This document shows positions 15,049 through 22,506 of a DNA stretch of 23,965 nucleotides, piece after piece (positions within the stretch are counted from its first letter, which is position 1; each line of letters begins with the position of its first letter). Source of the stretch: DATJFH01 sp035495815 (GTDB lineage Bacteria > Acidobacteriota > Terriglobia > Bryobacterales > Bryobacteraceae); NCBI GenBank assembly GCA_035495815.1, contig DATJFH010000278.1:1-23965 (forward strand). Direction: 5' to 3'. The translations under genes and the position numbers were made by a program. The notes under the pieces are model-generated. The model was not told the origin of the DNA. It was given only the letters and a program-made list of their open reading frames with translations, and searched no databases.

Positions 15049-15993
15049 TCATGTTTCTTCCGGCAAAGGGCGCGGCCCTTTCCACATGCTGAGGTAAATT
15101 TTCCAAAACGAAGGCCGCGGCTCGTCCGCGTTCACAAACCGTCCGAGATGAATCCAGGGAATGCGGGGATCTTCATGGTGAACGCGATGATGATGGTAAT
15201 TGAGAAACAGCCAGCGAACGACGGGGTTAACGCGCAGGTTCCAGGCTCCGCGCAGCGGGTCGAGCTCGGACCAGGCATGGTCGGCGTATTGGAGCGAGCT
15301 CCAGTTCACGGCAAATCCTGCGTAGCACAACGCCCAACCCGCGAAATTCAGGTCTAGAAAATGGAACAAGGCAATTTGCCAGGCTATTGCGAACAGGACT
15401 TCAGCCGAAGCCGCGCCGTAGCGGACTCTCCCGATGCCGGCTACCATCGCCCCCGCGCCGGACTGCCGGCTCCATGCCGCTTCGTCGTTGCGAAAAAAGC
15501 GCGACGAAAAGACGTTGGGCGCGAGCAAATAGAGAAAGCTGGAAAGAGGGGGCAGCAGCCAATAGAGTCCCGTCAAAATGCCATACCACTGGGCGCGTTT
15601 TATGAAAGCGTTTTGCCCGGGAGAGATGTAATCGAAGCGCTCGGCGGGAGACCGGTTCCGCTGATGGTGGCCCAGATGGAATAGCCGCTGCAGGCTGAAG
15701 GAGGTCGGAAAAAAGGCGGCCAGCCAGCGTCCGAAGAGGTCATTGACTTGTCTCGAAGAATGAAAGACACCGTGCACAGCCTCATGCAGTAAGGAGAACA
15801 CAGTGTTGTTTACATAGGAAAAAGCGACAGCGCCCGCCAATATTTGCAACCGGTGGTTTGCGTGGGAGACAAATTGAAGAAGAGCCACAGCGCAAGAGCC
15901 TGCAATGAATGCGAGGGCGATATTCAGCGCCTGCGGGATGGCTGCCGGAGGTGTTCGAACCGCGTTGTCTTCCGCGCTGCTTCGCTGCTTCAT
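15049..15993 (-). CDS. Membrane fatty acid desaturase/hydroxylase family protein
   Basis: A 314-residue integral membrane di-iron enzyme. The three His boxes are present: H70-E-A-V-H74, H106-L-G-H-H110 and H269-R-V-H-H273 (NYHHHRVHHEDPRIPW). Hydrophobic segments lie at about 22-42, 50-70, 138-160 and 195-230. Such enzymes use O2 and an electron donor to desaturate or hydroxylate acyl chains, carotenoids or other lipids. The sequence places it in the broad FA_desaturase family but does not give regiochemistry or substrate. It is the first gene of a minus-strand cluster, 85 bp before the Rieske gene. Start ATG 15993 lacks a clear Shine-Dalgarno. A -10-like TAGACT lies at 16020-16025. The pairing of a di-iron membrane oxidase with a Rieske oxygenase suggests successive oxidations of one hydrophobic substrate. 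Confidence 0.93.
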   Translation of the reverse strand: MKQRSSAEDNAVRTPPAAIPQALNIALAFIAGSCAVALLQFVSHANHRLQILAGAVAFSYVNNTVFSLLHEAVHGVFHSSRQVNDLFGRWLAAFFPTSFSLQRLFHLGHHQRNRSPAERFDYISPGQNAFIKRAQWYGILTGLYWLLPPLSSFLYLLAPNVFSSRFFRNDEAAWSRQSGAGAMVAGIGRVRYGAASAEVLFAIAWQIALFHFLDLNFAGWALCYAGFAVNWSSLQYADHAWSELDPLRGAWNLRVNPVVRWLFLNYHHHRVHHEDPRIPWIHLGRFVNADEPRPSFWKIYLSMWKGPRPLPEET

Positions 15994-16180
15994 TGGATAC
16001 CGGGCGCCGCTGAATCGTCAGTCTACCGCAAACCCCGCCGGCTGGCCGACTCTGGGGGGCTGCGACCTCGAAATAAAAAAACAGCGACCGGTGGCGCGCG
16101 CAGCGGTGTTCTCCACGCATGATCCGGCTGGGCGCCACCGCGGCCTCGAACGACACGGCGCACCCCCGGCTGGCTACGAT

Positions 16181-16978
16181 ATGAAGGTGCGATTTGCGGT
16201 TCTTGCGTTGGGTGTGCTGCTTGGCGGATGTGGGTCGAAGCAGGAATTCACACAGGGTGAGCGGAATCCGCTCCAGGCTGAGACGGTGGATATCGCCGAT
16301 CGTTTCGGAGACGGCACTCCGGAATTTTTGCGGCTCGAGACGGAAGGGGACCGGCGGGCCTTCCGGCGGTGGTTTACGCTGCTGGCCGAAAGCCAGTATT
16401 ATCGCCCGCCGGGGAAACTGCCGCGCGAAATCAATGACTGCGCGGCGCTCCTGCGCTTCGCCTACCGGCAGGCGGTGCGGGAGCATGACGGCGCCTGGGC
16501 GTCGGAACTGGATCTTGACGCGCCGCCGAACGGGGCTTCCGTCGTGAAATTCATCTACCCGCGCACTCCTCTGGGAGCGGGTCTCTTCCGGGTCCGGCCG
16601 GGTCCCTTCGTTCCGTCGAATCTGAACGACGGAGCCTTCGCGCAGTTCGCCGACGCCGACACCCTTCGGCAGTTCAATTCGTACAAAGTCACGCGCGATA
16701 TACGGCGGGCTCAGCCGGGCGATCTGCTGTTCTACAAGCAACTGGAACAGAACATGCCTTTTCATGCCATGCTGTTCCTGGGACGCAGCCACTTCGAGGA
16801 GTCTACGGAGAATTGGATCATCTATCACACGGGCCCCTTGCACGGCAGCAAGGGCGAGATCCGGCGGCCGGCGGTCAGCGAGCTTTTACGGCACCCCTCC
16901 CCCCGCTGGCGGCCGAACACGGGGAACGGAAACTTTCTGGGCATTTACCGCTGGAACATTCTCCGGGAGCCGGAGTAA
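16181..16978 (+). CDS. DUF1175 (YfaT-like) lipoprotein, possible NlpC/P60-like fold
   Basis: A 265-residue lipoprotein: signal VLALGVLLGGC with lipobox Cys17. The remainder matches the DUF1175 family, to which E. coli YfaT belongs: FRRWFTLLAESQYY, EINDCAALLRFAYRQAV, LRQFNSYKVTRDI, QPGDLLFYKQ, IIYHTGP and NFLGIYRWNI occur in family order. In E. coli the family member sits in a cluster with a bacterial alpha-2-macroglobulin gene; none is present here. Asp86-Cys87 at the start of a helix, His195 (PFHAMLFLG) and His216 (IIYHTGP) look like the Cys-His arrangement of NlpC/P60 peptidases or amidases. That is my inference, and it would point to peptidoglycan or another envelope amide bond. The longer frame from 15905 is rejected because the lipoprotein signal starts at 16181. 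Its TAA overlaps the next gene's ATG by one base. Confidence 0.88.
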   Translation: MKVRFAVLALGVLLGGCGSKQEFTQGERNPLQAETVDIADRFGDGTPEFLRLETEGDRRAFRRWFTLLAESQYYRPPGKLPREINDCAALLRFAYRQAVREHDGAWASELDLDAPPNGASVVKFIYPRTPLGAGLFRVRPGPFVPSNLNDGAFAQFADADTLRQFNSYKVTRDIRRAQPGDLLFYKQLEQNMPFHAMLFLGRSHFEESTENWIIYHTGPLHGSKGEIRRPAVSELLRHPSPRWRPNTGNGNFLGIYRWNILREPE

Positions 16979-17706
16979 TGCGCGTGTTGCTAGCGCTGCC
17001 GGCGTACAACGAAGAGCAGGATCTGCCGCATGTTCTGGAATCCTTCCGGACGCACGTACTGCAGGCCGGATTCGAAGGCCGCGTGGTGATCGTCAATGAC
17101 GGGAGCGCGGACGGAACGGCGCGAGTGATCCGCGAGTGGTCGGCGCGGGTACCGATCGATCTGGTGGAGCATAAGCGGAACCTGGGGCTTGGCGAGACAA
17201 TCAAGGACGCGCTGCGCAGGGCGTCCGAGCTGGCCGGTCCGGAGGATGTAATTGTCACCATGGACGCCGACAATACCCATTCACCGGCTTTGATTCCGCA
17301 CATGATCGGGCGGCTGCGCGAAGGATATGATGTGGTGATCGCATCCCGTTACCGGCGCGGGTCGAAAGTGGTGGGACTGGTGTGGTTCCGGCGGGTGATG
17401 TGTTACGGCGCGCGGTTCCTGTTTCAGGCGCGGTGGCCGATCCGGGGAGTGCGGGATTACACATGCGGATTCCGGGCCTATCGCGCGGACCTGCTGCGCC
17501 GGGCATTGGGCGAAACCGGCGGGGACCTGGCCCGGGAGAAAGGATTCGCAGCCATGGCGGAAATCCTGATTCTCATGCGGACGATGGGAGCGCGAATGAG
17601 TGAGGTCCCGATGATCCTGCGGTATGATCGCAAGTCGAGTCCCGGCAAGATGCGGATTGGCCGAACCGTATGGCGCACGCTGGCAGTTCTGGCGCGAGGG
17701 CGGTGA
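16978..17706 (+). CDS. Family 2 glycosyltransferase (dolichol-phosphate mannosyltransferase-like)
   Basis: A 242-residue GT-A fold enzyme. LLALPAYNEEQDLPHVL at the N-terminus and VVIVNDGSADGTARVI (about 36-51) bind the nucleotide sugar. MDADNTH contains the DxD metal motif (Asp96, Asp98), and VVIASRYRRGS and YTCGFRAYRADLL match the DPM1-like polyprenyl-phosphate glycosyltransferase branch. There is no C-terminal membrane domain, so it is the short, soluble or peripheral type. It would transfer a sugar to undecaprenyl phosphate or another lipid on the inner face of the membrane. Its ATG overlaps the TAA of the DUF1175 lipoprotein gene (TAATG), so the two are very likely one operon with coupled translation. 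Donor sugar cannot be read from sequence. A strong hairpin begins directly after the TGA stop. Confidence 0.93.
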   Translation: MRVLLALPAYNEEQDLPHVLESFRTHVLQAGFEGRVVIVNDGSADGTARVIREWSARVPIDLVEHKRNLGLGETIKDALRRASELAGPEDVIVTMDADNTHSPALIPHMIGRLREGYDVVIASRYRRGSKVVGLVWFRRVMCYGARFLFQARWPIRGVRDYTCGFRAYRADLLRRALGETGGDLAREKGFAAMAEILILMRTMGARMSEVPMILRYDRKSSPGKMRIGRTVWRTLAVLARGR

Positions 17707-17730
17707 GCGGGGCAGGAGGACCTGCCCCGC
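17707..17730. terminator. Perfect 10-bp hairpin between convergent genes, no U tract
   Basis: GCGGGGCAGG and CCTGCCCCGC pair perfectly around a 4-nt AGGA loop. The stem starts one base after the glycosyltransferase TGA. On the plus strand a short TTTT run comes only 11 nt later (17742-17745); on the minus strand there is none. It probably ends or protects transcripts from both sides. Confidence 0.6.
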
Positions 17731-17753
17731 AAAGACGGCCGTTTTACATGGAG

Positions 17754-18323
17754 CTAGCGGCCGTAGTAATCATGGTAGTGCCGACCTTCGCGATCCACGC
17801 CGCGGTCCGCCACTCCCATATCCAGAGGGCGCTGAACCCTGAAAGTCAATAAGCTATCACGCGGAATCCGGACGCGCGGTCCGCGTGGGTCCCCGGTGAT
17901 CGCTCCGGCGATGGCGCCGACCAGACCGCCGGAATCGCTGTCGATGCGCTTGACATCCGTGCGGATCGCGTAGCGCTCGCCGTCGACGCGCACGGATTCA
18001 AGATCGATGATCAGATCGTTGTCGCGCTCACGCCTGACGATCATTTCCACCGTGGCTCCCCTCGGAATCGCGAGACGGCCGTTGTCGCCGCGTACGTCCT
18101 GGTCTACGATGCCTCGGTAGATCCGATTGTCGCGTTGGTCCGTGTCGATCGTTTCATTGGTGCGCACGGGAATGAGGGTTCCCGGCTCAATCCGGGTGTA
18201 CGCGCCCCTGTCCTGGTCAGCATACCGGCCGCGGTCCCGGTTCTGGGCCACCGCCGGCAAAATGAGAAGAGCGCCTGCCAATCCAACTCCACTCAACAAT
18301 TTGATGATTGGATTCTTCCTCAT
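17754..18323 (-). CDS. Small secreted beta-rich protein with glycine-zipper segment
   Basis: A 189-residue protein. Start ATG 18323 gives a good Sec signal (MRKNPIIKLLSGVGLAGALL, cleavage near AVAQ27); an upstream ATG at 18395 would add a non-signal-like extension and is rejected. After a charged Arg/Asp linker, residues about 45-125 are beta-rich: EPGTLIPVRTNETI, then IPRGATVEMIV, then LIIDLESVRVDGERYAI. This resembles the TrbI/VirB10-like 'set of strands with a PxG turn' seen in the C-terminus of the protein at 11176-12444. SGGLVGAIAGAITG (131-144) is a glycine-zipper-like stretch, and a final strand has IPRDSLLTFRVQRPL. Such small exported proteins are common in Acidobacteria, and I know of no assigned function. 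It is a single gene, convergent with the glycosyltransferase. Confidence 0.85.
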   Translation of the reverse strand: MRKNPIIKLLSGVGLAGALLILPAVAQNRDRGRYADQDRGAYTRIEPGTLIPVRTNETIDTDQRDNRIYRGIVDQDVRGDNGRLAIPRGATVEMIVRRERDNDLIIDLESVRVDGERYAIRTDVKRIDSDSGGLVGAIAGAITGDPRGPRVRIPRDSLLTFRVQRPLDMGVADRGVDREGRHYHDYYGR

Positions 18324-18677
18324 GACGTTACTTGACCTCAACCTCAACGGAGCAACTATTCTGCCAACCATATGCAAGCGGCAGGTTCGGGCCATGATTC
18401 ACCGGAACTTCCCTAGCGCGCCGTTTGATTCTCACTCTACTGCAAGTGCCCGGACAACCAGGCGTTTCGGCAGGCGTTTCGGCGGTCGTGCCGGCTGCGT
18501 GGAGGCGCCAGCAGAGTCTGCGCATTGCTCTCGAGCGTGGTTTCATCGCAGAATCGATGCGAACGATGGCGACCCATGCCCACGATACGGTTAGAGGACG
18601 ATGGACTGTGGTGTCGGGGACGACTGGACGCAGTCCGGCGAGTCTCAAATCCAGACTTTCAAGGTGTTTAGCGGCGG
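18324..18677. other. 354-bp intergenic region
   Basis: This should hold the promoter of the minus-strand gene at 17754-18323 and the 3' flank of the gene at 18678-20669. I find no convincing -35/-10 pair and no U-tract terminator. The one clear structure is a 12-bp perfect tandem duplication at 18460-18483. A 106-codon minus-strand frame here (18328-18648) is arginine- and alanine-rich without family features and is treated as non-coding. Confidence 0.5.
18460..18483. repeat. Perfect 12-bp tandem duplication
   Basis: AGGCGTTTCGGC occurs twice without spacing (18460-18471 and 18472-18483). It lies about 140 bp upstream of the start at 18323 (minus strand) in an otherwise featureless gap. It may be a regulator site or a recent slip duplication. 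Confidence 0.6.
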
Positions 18678-20669
18678 TTATGGTTTACGGTCCCACTCGG
18701 CGGCGCCGCGCTCAACCAGCTTCGGGACATCCTGCTCGAGCAGGTAGCCCCCGGCGACCAGGTTTCTTGCGGCGGTTTCCACATGCTGCAGGTAGTCGGC
18801 GCGGTTCTTGTAGCGCTCCTCCACGGAGGGCCTGGGATCCTTCTTCCGCTCGCGCTCAGAGCGGGTGCGGGCGAACGGAATGTACGATCCCACCATGCTG
18901 AACAGCTCATCCGGGGCTCCGATCTCCGGGGAGCGGAGGTTCCAGCCGGCGTAGGTTCCGAGCGGCGCCTGAATATCCGGCATGCGGATACCGGAGGTCT
19001 CGTTTCCGTCCGAATCCACTTGCGGCAGCAGCGCGGGAAACGCCTTGCCGACTCTTGGGGGCTCGATGCTCACGATGCCCATCGAGCGGAATTCCGGACC
19101 GTAGTCGACGCGATAAGCCCGCTGCACGCGCGCCGGGACAGCGACGCTTGGAATCTTTGGAAACTGCAGCTCGTTGATCGGAACCAGCTTTCCAGCGGCG
19201 ATCTTCGGATACTGCGAAGGCGGAGGCTCGACGTTTTTCGCGACCCAGTTGTCCATGGCGACGAGCAGCGCGCGCATCGACCATGTGTAAGGATTGGGGT
19301 TCGGCAGGTTCTGGGTAGCGGCGCGCACAGGGGGGTAGGCCGCGGGGCCGTGCTGGCCGCCGGCGAAGAAGTAGATCCGGGTGTTGGCGGGGATGGGAGC
19401 GTCTTTTTTACCATCGATCAGGGTGTGGATCAGAGCGGCCGCCCGCCCCCAGTATTCGTAGGACGAGTTGGTGTAGAAGATCTTCGGCGCCACCTTGGCG
19501 TGCTCGACCCGGGCGAGGATGCCATCGCTGATTCCGGTCTCCGGGTCGGTCTGAGAGACGTCGGTGAACGGAAAGATGTCGGTGGGGTAGAGCAGGTTCA
19601 TGAAAGGATGGCCGTCGCGCGAGGGCTGGCCGAAGCGGATATTGAAGCTGCCGCGGCCGGCTCCGGCCACGTGAGGCATCACGCCGTCAAACACGATGCC
19701 GCCCTTCTCGTCGCCGTTGAAGCCGAAGTAGAGGAAAGTGCGCAGAAAGCGTCCGCTCTGCGAGGTCCCGACCGCGTAGGCGCGCTTGATGAAGCGCCGC
19801 TGGTCCGCCAGAGGCAGGACATTGTTTCCGTTGCCGTTCTTGAGGTAGGAGATCATGTCGCGGATGGCGGCCGGGCCGAGCCCCACGAGGGCCGGATCCT
19901 TGGCGCCGTAAACGAGCTCGTAAATCCTGCCCGGCTCGAATCCGGCGTCGAGAGCGAGGTGGGTACCCTCGACGATTTTCCAGGCGCTGCGCGGAATGGC
20001 GCGCCGCGGTGAATCGCCATGGTCGCGCACGGTGAGCGTAAGCTTGGGATCGTCCGGGTCGGCCGGAGGATAGGGGACATGATTGCGATCGGCGAGCGAG
20101 TGGCTGAACTCTTTCTTGTCGACAATAATTTCAGAACGGACGAGGCCGGGGATGGGCCGATCGCCGTTGCGCGCGATGGGCGTGTAAAGCCTCATCAGCC
20201 CCTCAGTACGGGGGACGTCGAACTGCCAGCCGAGCCAGACCAGGGTGTAGCCGCGCTCGAGCAGGAAATTGTCGCCGAAATCCGCGGCTGTCCTGGGATC
20301 AGTCGCGGAACCGCCGCGGTTGTACATGGCCAGCATGCCTTTGCGGCCGCGATTCGAGACCTCGTAGATCACCGCTCCGTTGCCGTTCTTCGGATCACGC
20401 GGTTTGAGGACGTAGATGTCGGACGAGAACTCCACCAGGCCGCTGTCGTTGCGGGGCGCCTTATCGATGTCGCAGATGATCTTGTTGGCCGGGAGCTTGG
20501 GATCGACGCCGAAGTAGGCTTTTCCGATCAGCCGCTCGTACGGTCCGGCGGCGCCGAAGGATTTTCCTCCCAGCACGTCGGACCGCTCCGACAGCTCGAT
20601 GCGGAGCAAGCCGGCCGGCAGGACGGGAGCAAGGCAGAGCGACAGCAGGAGGAGTCTGTTCAACATCAT
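18678..20669 (-). CDS. Secreted alpha/beta hydrolase-domain protein (Abhydrolase_10 type)
   Basis: A 663-residue protein with a Sec signal peptide (LLLLSLCLAPVLPAG). It matches the large 'alpha/beta hydrolase domain-containing protein' family: an N-terminal beta-sandwich-like part (GAAGPYERLIGKAYFGVDP, VIYEVSNRGRKGML), then YTLVWLGWQFDVP. The catalytic part contains YAVGTSQSGRFLR, a nucleophile elbow with Ser303 as the candidate. Further family-like segments are MPHVAGAGRGSFN and SYEYWGRAAALIHT, with a candidate catalytic His in AGGQHGPAAYPP. Members are uncharacterised exported hydrolases, presumably esterases. The start could be ATG 20669 or the next codon; neither has a Shine-Dalgarno. It follows the nucleotidase gene by 40 bp on the same strand, so co-transcription is likely. 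Confidence 0.9.
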   Translation of the reverse strand: MMLNRLLLLSLCLAPVLPAGLLRIELSERSDVLGGKSFGAAGPYERLIGKAYFGVDPKLPANKIICDIDKAPRNDSGLVEFSSDIYVLKPRDPKNGNGAVIYEVSNRGRKGMLAMYNRGGSATDPRTAADFGDNFLLERGYTLVWLGWQFDVPRTEGLMRLYTPIARNGDRPIPGLVRSEIIVDKKEFSHSLADRNHVPYPPADPDDPKLTLTVRDHGDSPRRAIPRSAWKIVEGTHLALDAGFEPGRIYELVYGAKDPALVGLGPAAIRDMISYLKNGNGNNVLPLADQRRFIKRAYAVGTSQSGRFLRTFLYFGFNGDEKGGIVFDGVMPHVAGAGRGSFNIRFGQPSRDGHPFMNLLYPTDIFPFTDVSQTDPETGISDGILARVEHAKVAPKIFYTNSSYEYWGRAAALIHTLIDGKKDAPIPANTRIYFFAGGQHGPAAYPPVRAATQNLPNPNPYTWSMRALLVAMDNWVAKNVEPPPSQYPKIAAGKLVPINELQFPKIPSVAVPARVQRAYRVDYGPEFRSMGIVSIEPPRVGKAFPALLPQVDSDGNETSGIRMPDIQAPLGTYAGWNLRSPEIGAPDELFSMVGSYIPFARTRSERERKKDPRPSVEERYKNRADYLQHVETAARNLVAGGYLLEQDVPKLVERGAAEWDRKP

Positions 20670-20709
20670 GACGATATTTAACCACGGCCGGCCGGCTTCG
20701 AGAGGCTGC

Positions 20710-22452
20710 CTACTTCGATCCGGCGGTGCGGGCGCCGAGCAGCGCCTGGCGCTCTAGCGTCTGCCGCGCCTCCTGGGGTATCACGCGCCAATTGCCGTCC
20801 GCGCTTAAGGGCATCGTTCCGCGCTCGATGAAATAATCAATGATGAGCTGCCGGATGTCCTGCGACGAGCGCCACACGATCTTGCCTTTTGGAAACATGG
20901 TGTACCCGGCGGCGCCCCCGGCGCGGTAATTATTCAGGGCGATGCGCAGCTTCTGTTCCGGGTCGAGCGGGCGGCCCTTCCAGGTCAGGTTCCGGATCCG
21001 CCGCCCTTCCGGCTGCGTGAGATCGATTTCATAACTCACTCCCTGCGCCATGTCGAAGTTGTAGCCGATGATGCGCGAGTTGGTGAGCGGACCCTTGCCG
21101 CAAGTCTCCGCGTCGCAGGAGAGGAAGTAGCGCGCCGCGTTCTCCAGCGCATCCTTGACCATTTGCCCGGTTCCCTCGATGGCGTACAACTCGTTCTCGT
21201 AAAGATAGAGTCCGGCGATCTGTCTCACGGTGACCGGCCCTTTCGGCACGGCCGCGCGCGGGTTGAACAGAGACGCGAACGAGACGTCGGCCTGCGCGTA
21301 ATGAAGCTGCACGGTCTGGATCAAATCCACCAGCGCGGAATCTTCCACGCGCCCGAGCGTGCCCTCGAGAGTCGCGGGCGACTGCGCCACCACTGTATTC
21401 AGATAGCGCTCGGCCATGTCGTGATAGGGCCGGGCGAGAGCGTCGATCTCCTTGTCCACGGGCGTTGCGGCCGTGACCGGAATGATGCGGCTGCTCTTTT
21501 CCACCACAGTCCAGCCGCCGGCCGGTTTCGACTCCAGCGTGAAATCAAGGCTAGCCAGCGAGATGGCCCAATTCTTCGGCTGCGCAAGGAGCACCCCGTT
21601 AACCACGAGCTGCTTCACTTCCGAATGGGTATGTCCGAAAACGATGGCGTCCACGCCGGGAACATGGAGAGCGATTTCATACATCTGGTTTTCGCCCGGC
21701 ACTTCGTCCACCCGGCTCTCGCCAGTTCGCGGATCACGGCCGAGCCCCGCATGCGCGGCGACCACTACTACGTCCGGGCGGCGGTCCGCGGGCAGCCTCC
21801 GCAGTTCGGCCACCGATTTTTCAACCGCCGTGCTGGCGGAAATGAACCGGTAGGGCGCGTAATTTTCCGGTTTTTCCCAGGCAGGAATCGCAGGAGTGGT
21901 CACGCCGATCACGGCTATTTTCACTCCGGCGACGGTCTTCAGTATGTAGCGGTCGAACGCCCTTCCGGACGCGGTGACGGTTTCTGTGTTGGCCGACAAC
22001 CAAGGGAATTTCGCGTCCCCGCGGGCCCGGTCGAGGTTCGCGAGCCCGAAATTGAATTCGTGATTGCCGACCACCATGGCGTCATATCGGAGAGCGTTCA
22101 TGGCCAGCATCATGGGATCGCGCTCGAACGGCTTACCTTCAAAAGCCAGCTTCAGCGGCAAATGGCCTGTGCGGATATAAGTCTGGTAGACATATTCGAT
22201 CGGCGTACCCTGGATGGTATCGCCGCAATCGATCAACAAGTTATTCGGATTGGCCGCGCGAGCGGCCCGGATCAGGGACGCGACTTTTACCAGGCCGCGG
22301 TCGGCGGGTTTGTCGTCATTGTAATAATCGACCGGGTACAGGTTTCCATGCATGTCCGTGGTAGCCAGCACGGAGAGTTTGATCCGCTCGGCTCCAAGCG
22401 GCAGGCACGCGAGTAGCAGGCAGAAGGGGATAATGGCGCATAATCGCCGCAT
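20710..22452 (-). CDS. Exported 5'-nucleotidase / 2',3'-cyclic-nucleotide phosphodiesterase
   Basis: A 580-residue protein of the UshA/CpdB family. Sec signal peptide 1-20 (FCLLLACLPLGA). The metallophosphoesterase domain has all motifs: TTDMHGN (Asp33, His35), DCGDTIQGTP (Asp78), VVGNHEFNFG (Asn130, His131), AAHAG (His234) and FGHTHSE (His274, His276), binding two metals. The C-terminal 5'-nucleotidase substrate domain follows (ATLEGTLGR, then LYLYENELYAIEGTG and LRIALNNYRAGG), and includes a Cys pair in LSCDAETCG. The NYRAGGAAGYTMF segment resembles the CpdB-like branch. It would release phosphate and nucleosides from extracellular nucleotides in the periplasm. The ATG lies directly after GATATAGA with no Shine-Dalgarno, and a TATACT sits just upstream, so the message may be leaderless. 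Divergent from the cyclophilin gene. Confidence 0.95.
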   Translation of the reverse strand: MRRLCAIIPFCLLLACLPLGAERIKLSVLATTDMHGNLYPVDYYNDDKPADRGLVKVASLIRAARAANPNNLLIDCGDTIQGTPIEYVYQTYIRTGHLPLKLAFEGKPFERDPMMLAMNALRYDAMVVGNHEFNFGLANLDRARGDAKFPWLSANTETVTASGRAFDRYILKTVAGVKIAVIGVTTPAIPAWEKPENYAPYRFISASTAVEKSVAELRRLPADRRPDVVVVAAHAGLGRDPRTGESRVDEVPGENQMYEIALHVPGVDAIVFGHTHSEVKQLVVNGVLLAQPKNWAISLASLDFTLESKPAGGWTVVEKSSRIIPVTAATPVDKEIDALARPYHDMAERYLNTVVAQSPATLEGTLGRVEDSALVDLIQTVQLHYAQADVSFASLFNPRAAVPKGPVTVRQIAGLYLYENELYAIEGTGQMVKDALENAARYFLSCDAETCGKGPLTNSRIIGYNFDMAQGVSYEIDLTQPEGRRIRNLTWKGRPLDPEQKLRIALNNYRAGGAAGYTMFPKGKIVWRSSQDIRQLIIDYFIERGTMPLSADGNWRVIPQEARQTLERQALLGARTAGSK

Positions 22453-22506
22453 TCTATATCAGTATACTTTGTACATGAAGGCGGCCTGTGGCAGAATAGA
22501 CTGCTT
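22453..22506. promoter_or_regulatory. 54-bp divergent promoter region, likely leaderless on both sides
   Basis: On the minus strand TATACT (22466-22461) ends 8 nt before the nucleotidase ATG (22452). On the plus strand a weak pair TTGTAC (22469-22474) and CAGAAT (22492-22497) with 17-bp spacing would start transcription a few bases before the cyclophilin ATG (22507). Neither start codon has a Shine-Dalgarno. AGTATACT (22461-22468) is a palindrome. Confidence 0.4.

Noticed and set aside
15905..16180. N-terminal extension of the DUF1175 protein
   Set aside because: The lipoprotein signal with lipobox begins at 16181, which would be internal in the longer form.
15782..16843. 353-codon minus-strand open frame
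   Set aside because: It spans the desaturase N-terminus in another phase and the antisense of the DUF1175 lipoprotein gene; both real genes have recognisable motifs.
18328..18648. 106-codon minus-strand frame in an intergenic gap
   Set aside because: The composition is Arg/Ala/Pro-rich and mixed, with no signal, domain or Shine-Dalgarno; part of it translates the 12-bp tandem repeat.
18783..20012. 409-codon plus-strand open frame
   Set aside because: It is antisense to the alpha/beta hydrolase-domain gene, which has a signal peptide and clear motifs; the antisense product has none.
21163..22416. 417-codon plus-strand open frame
   Set aside because: It is antisense to the 5'-nucleotidase gene with all metal motifs intact; the product is His/Arg/Gly-rich and shows no domain.
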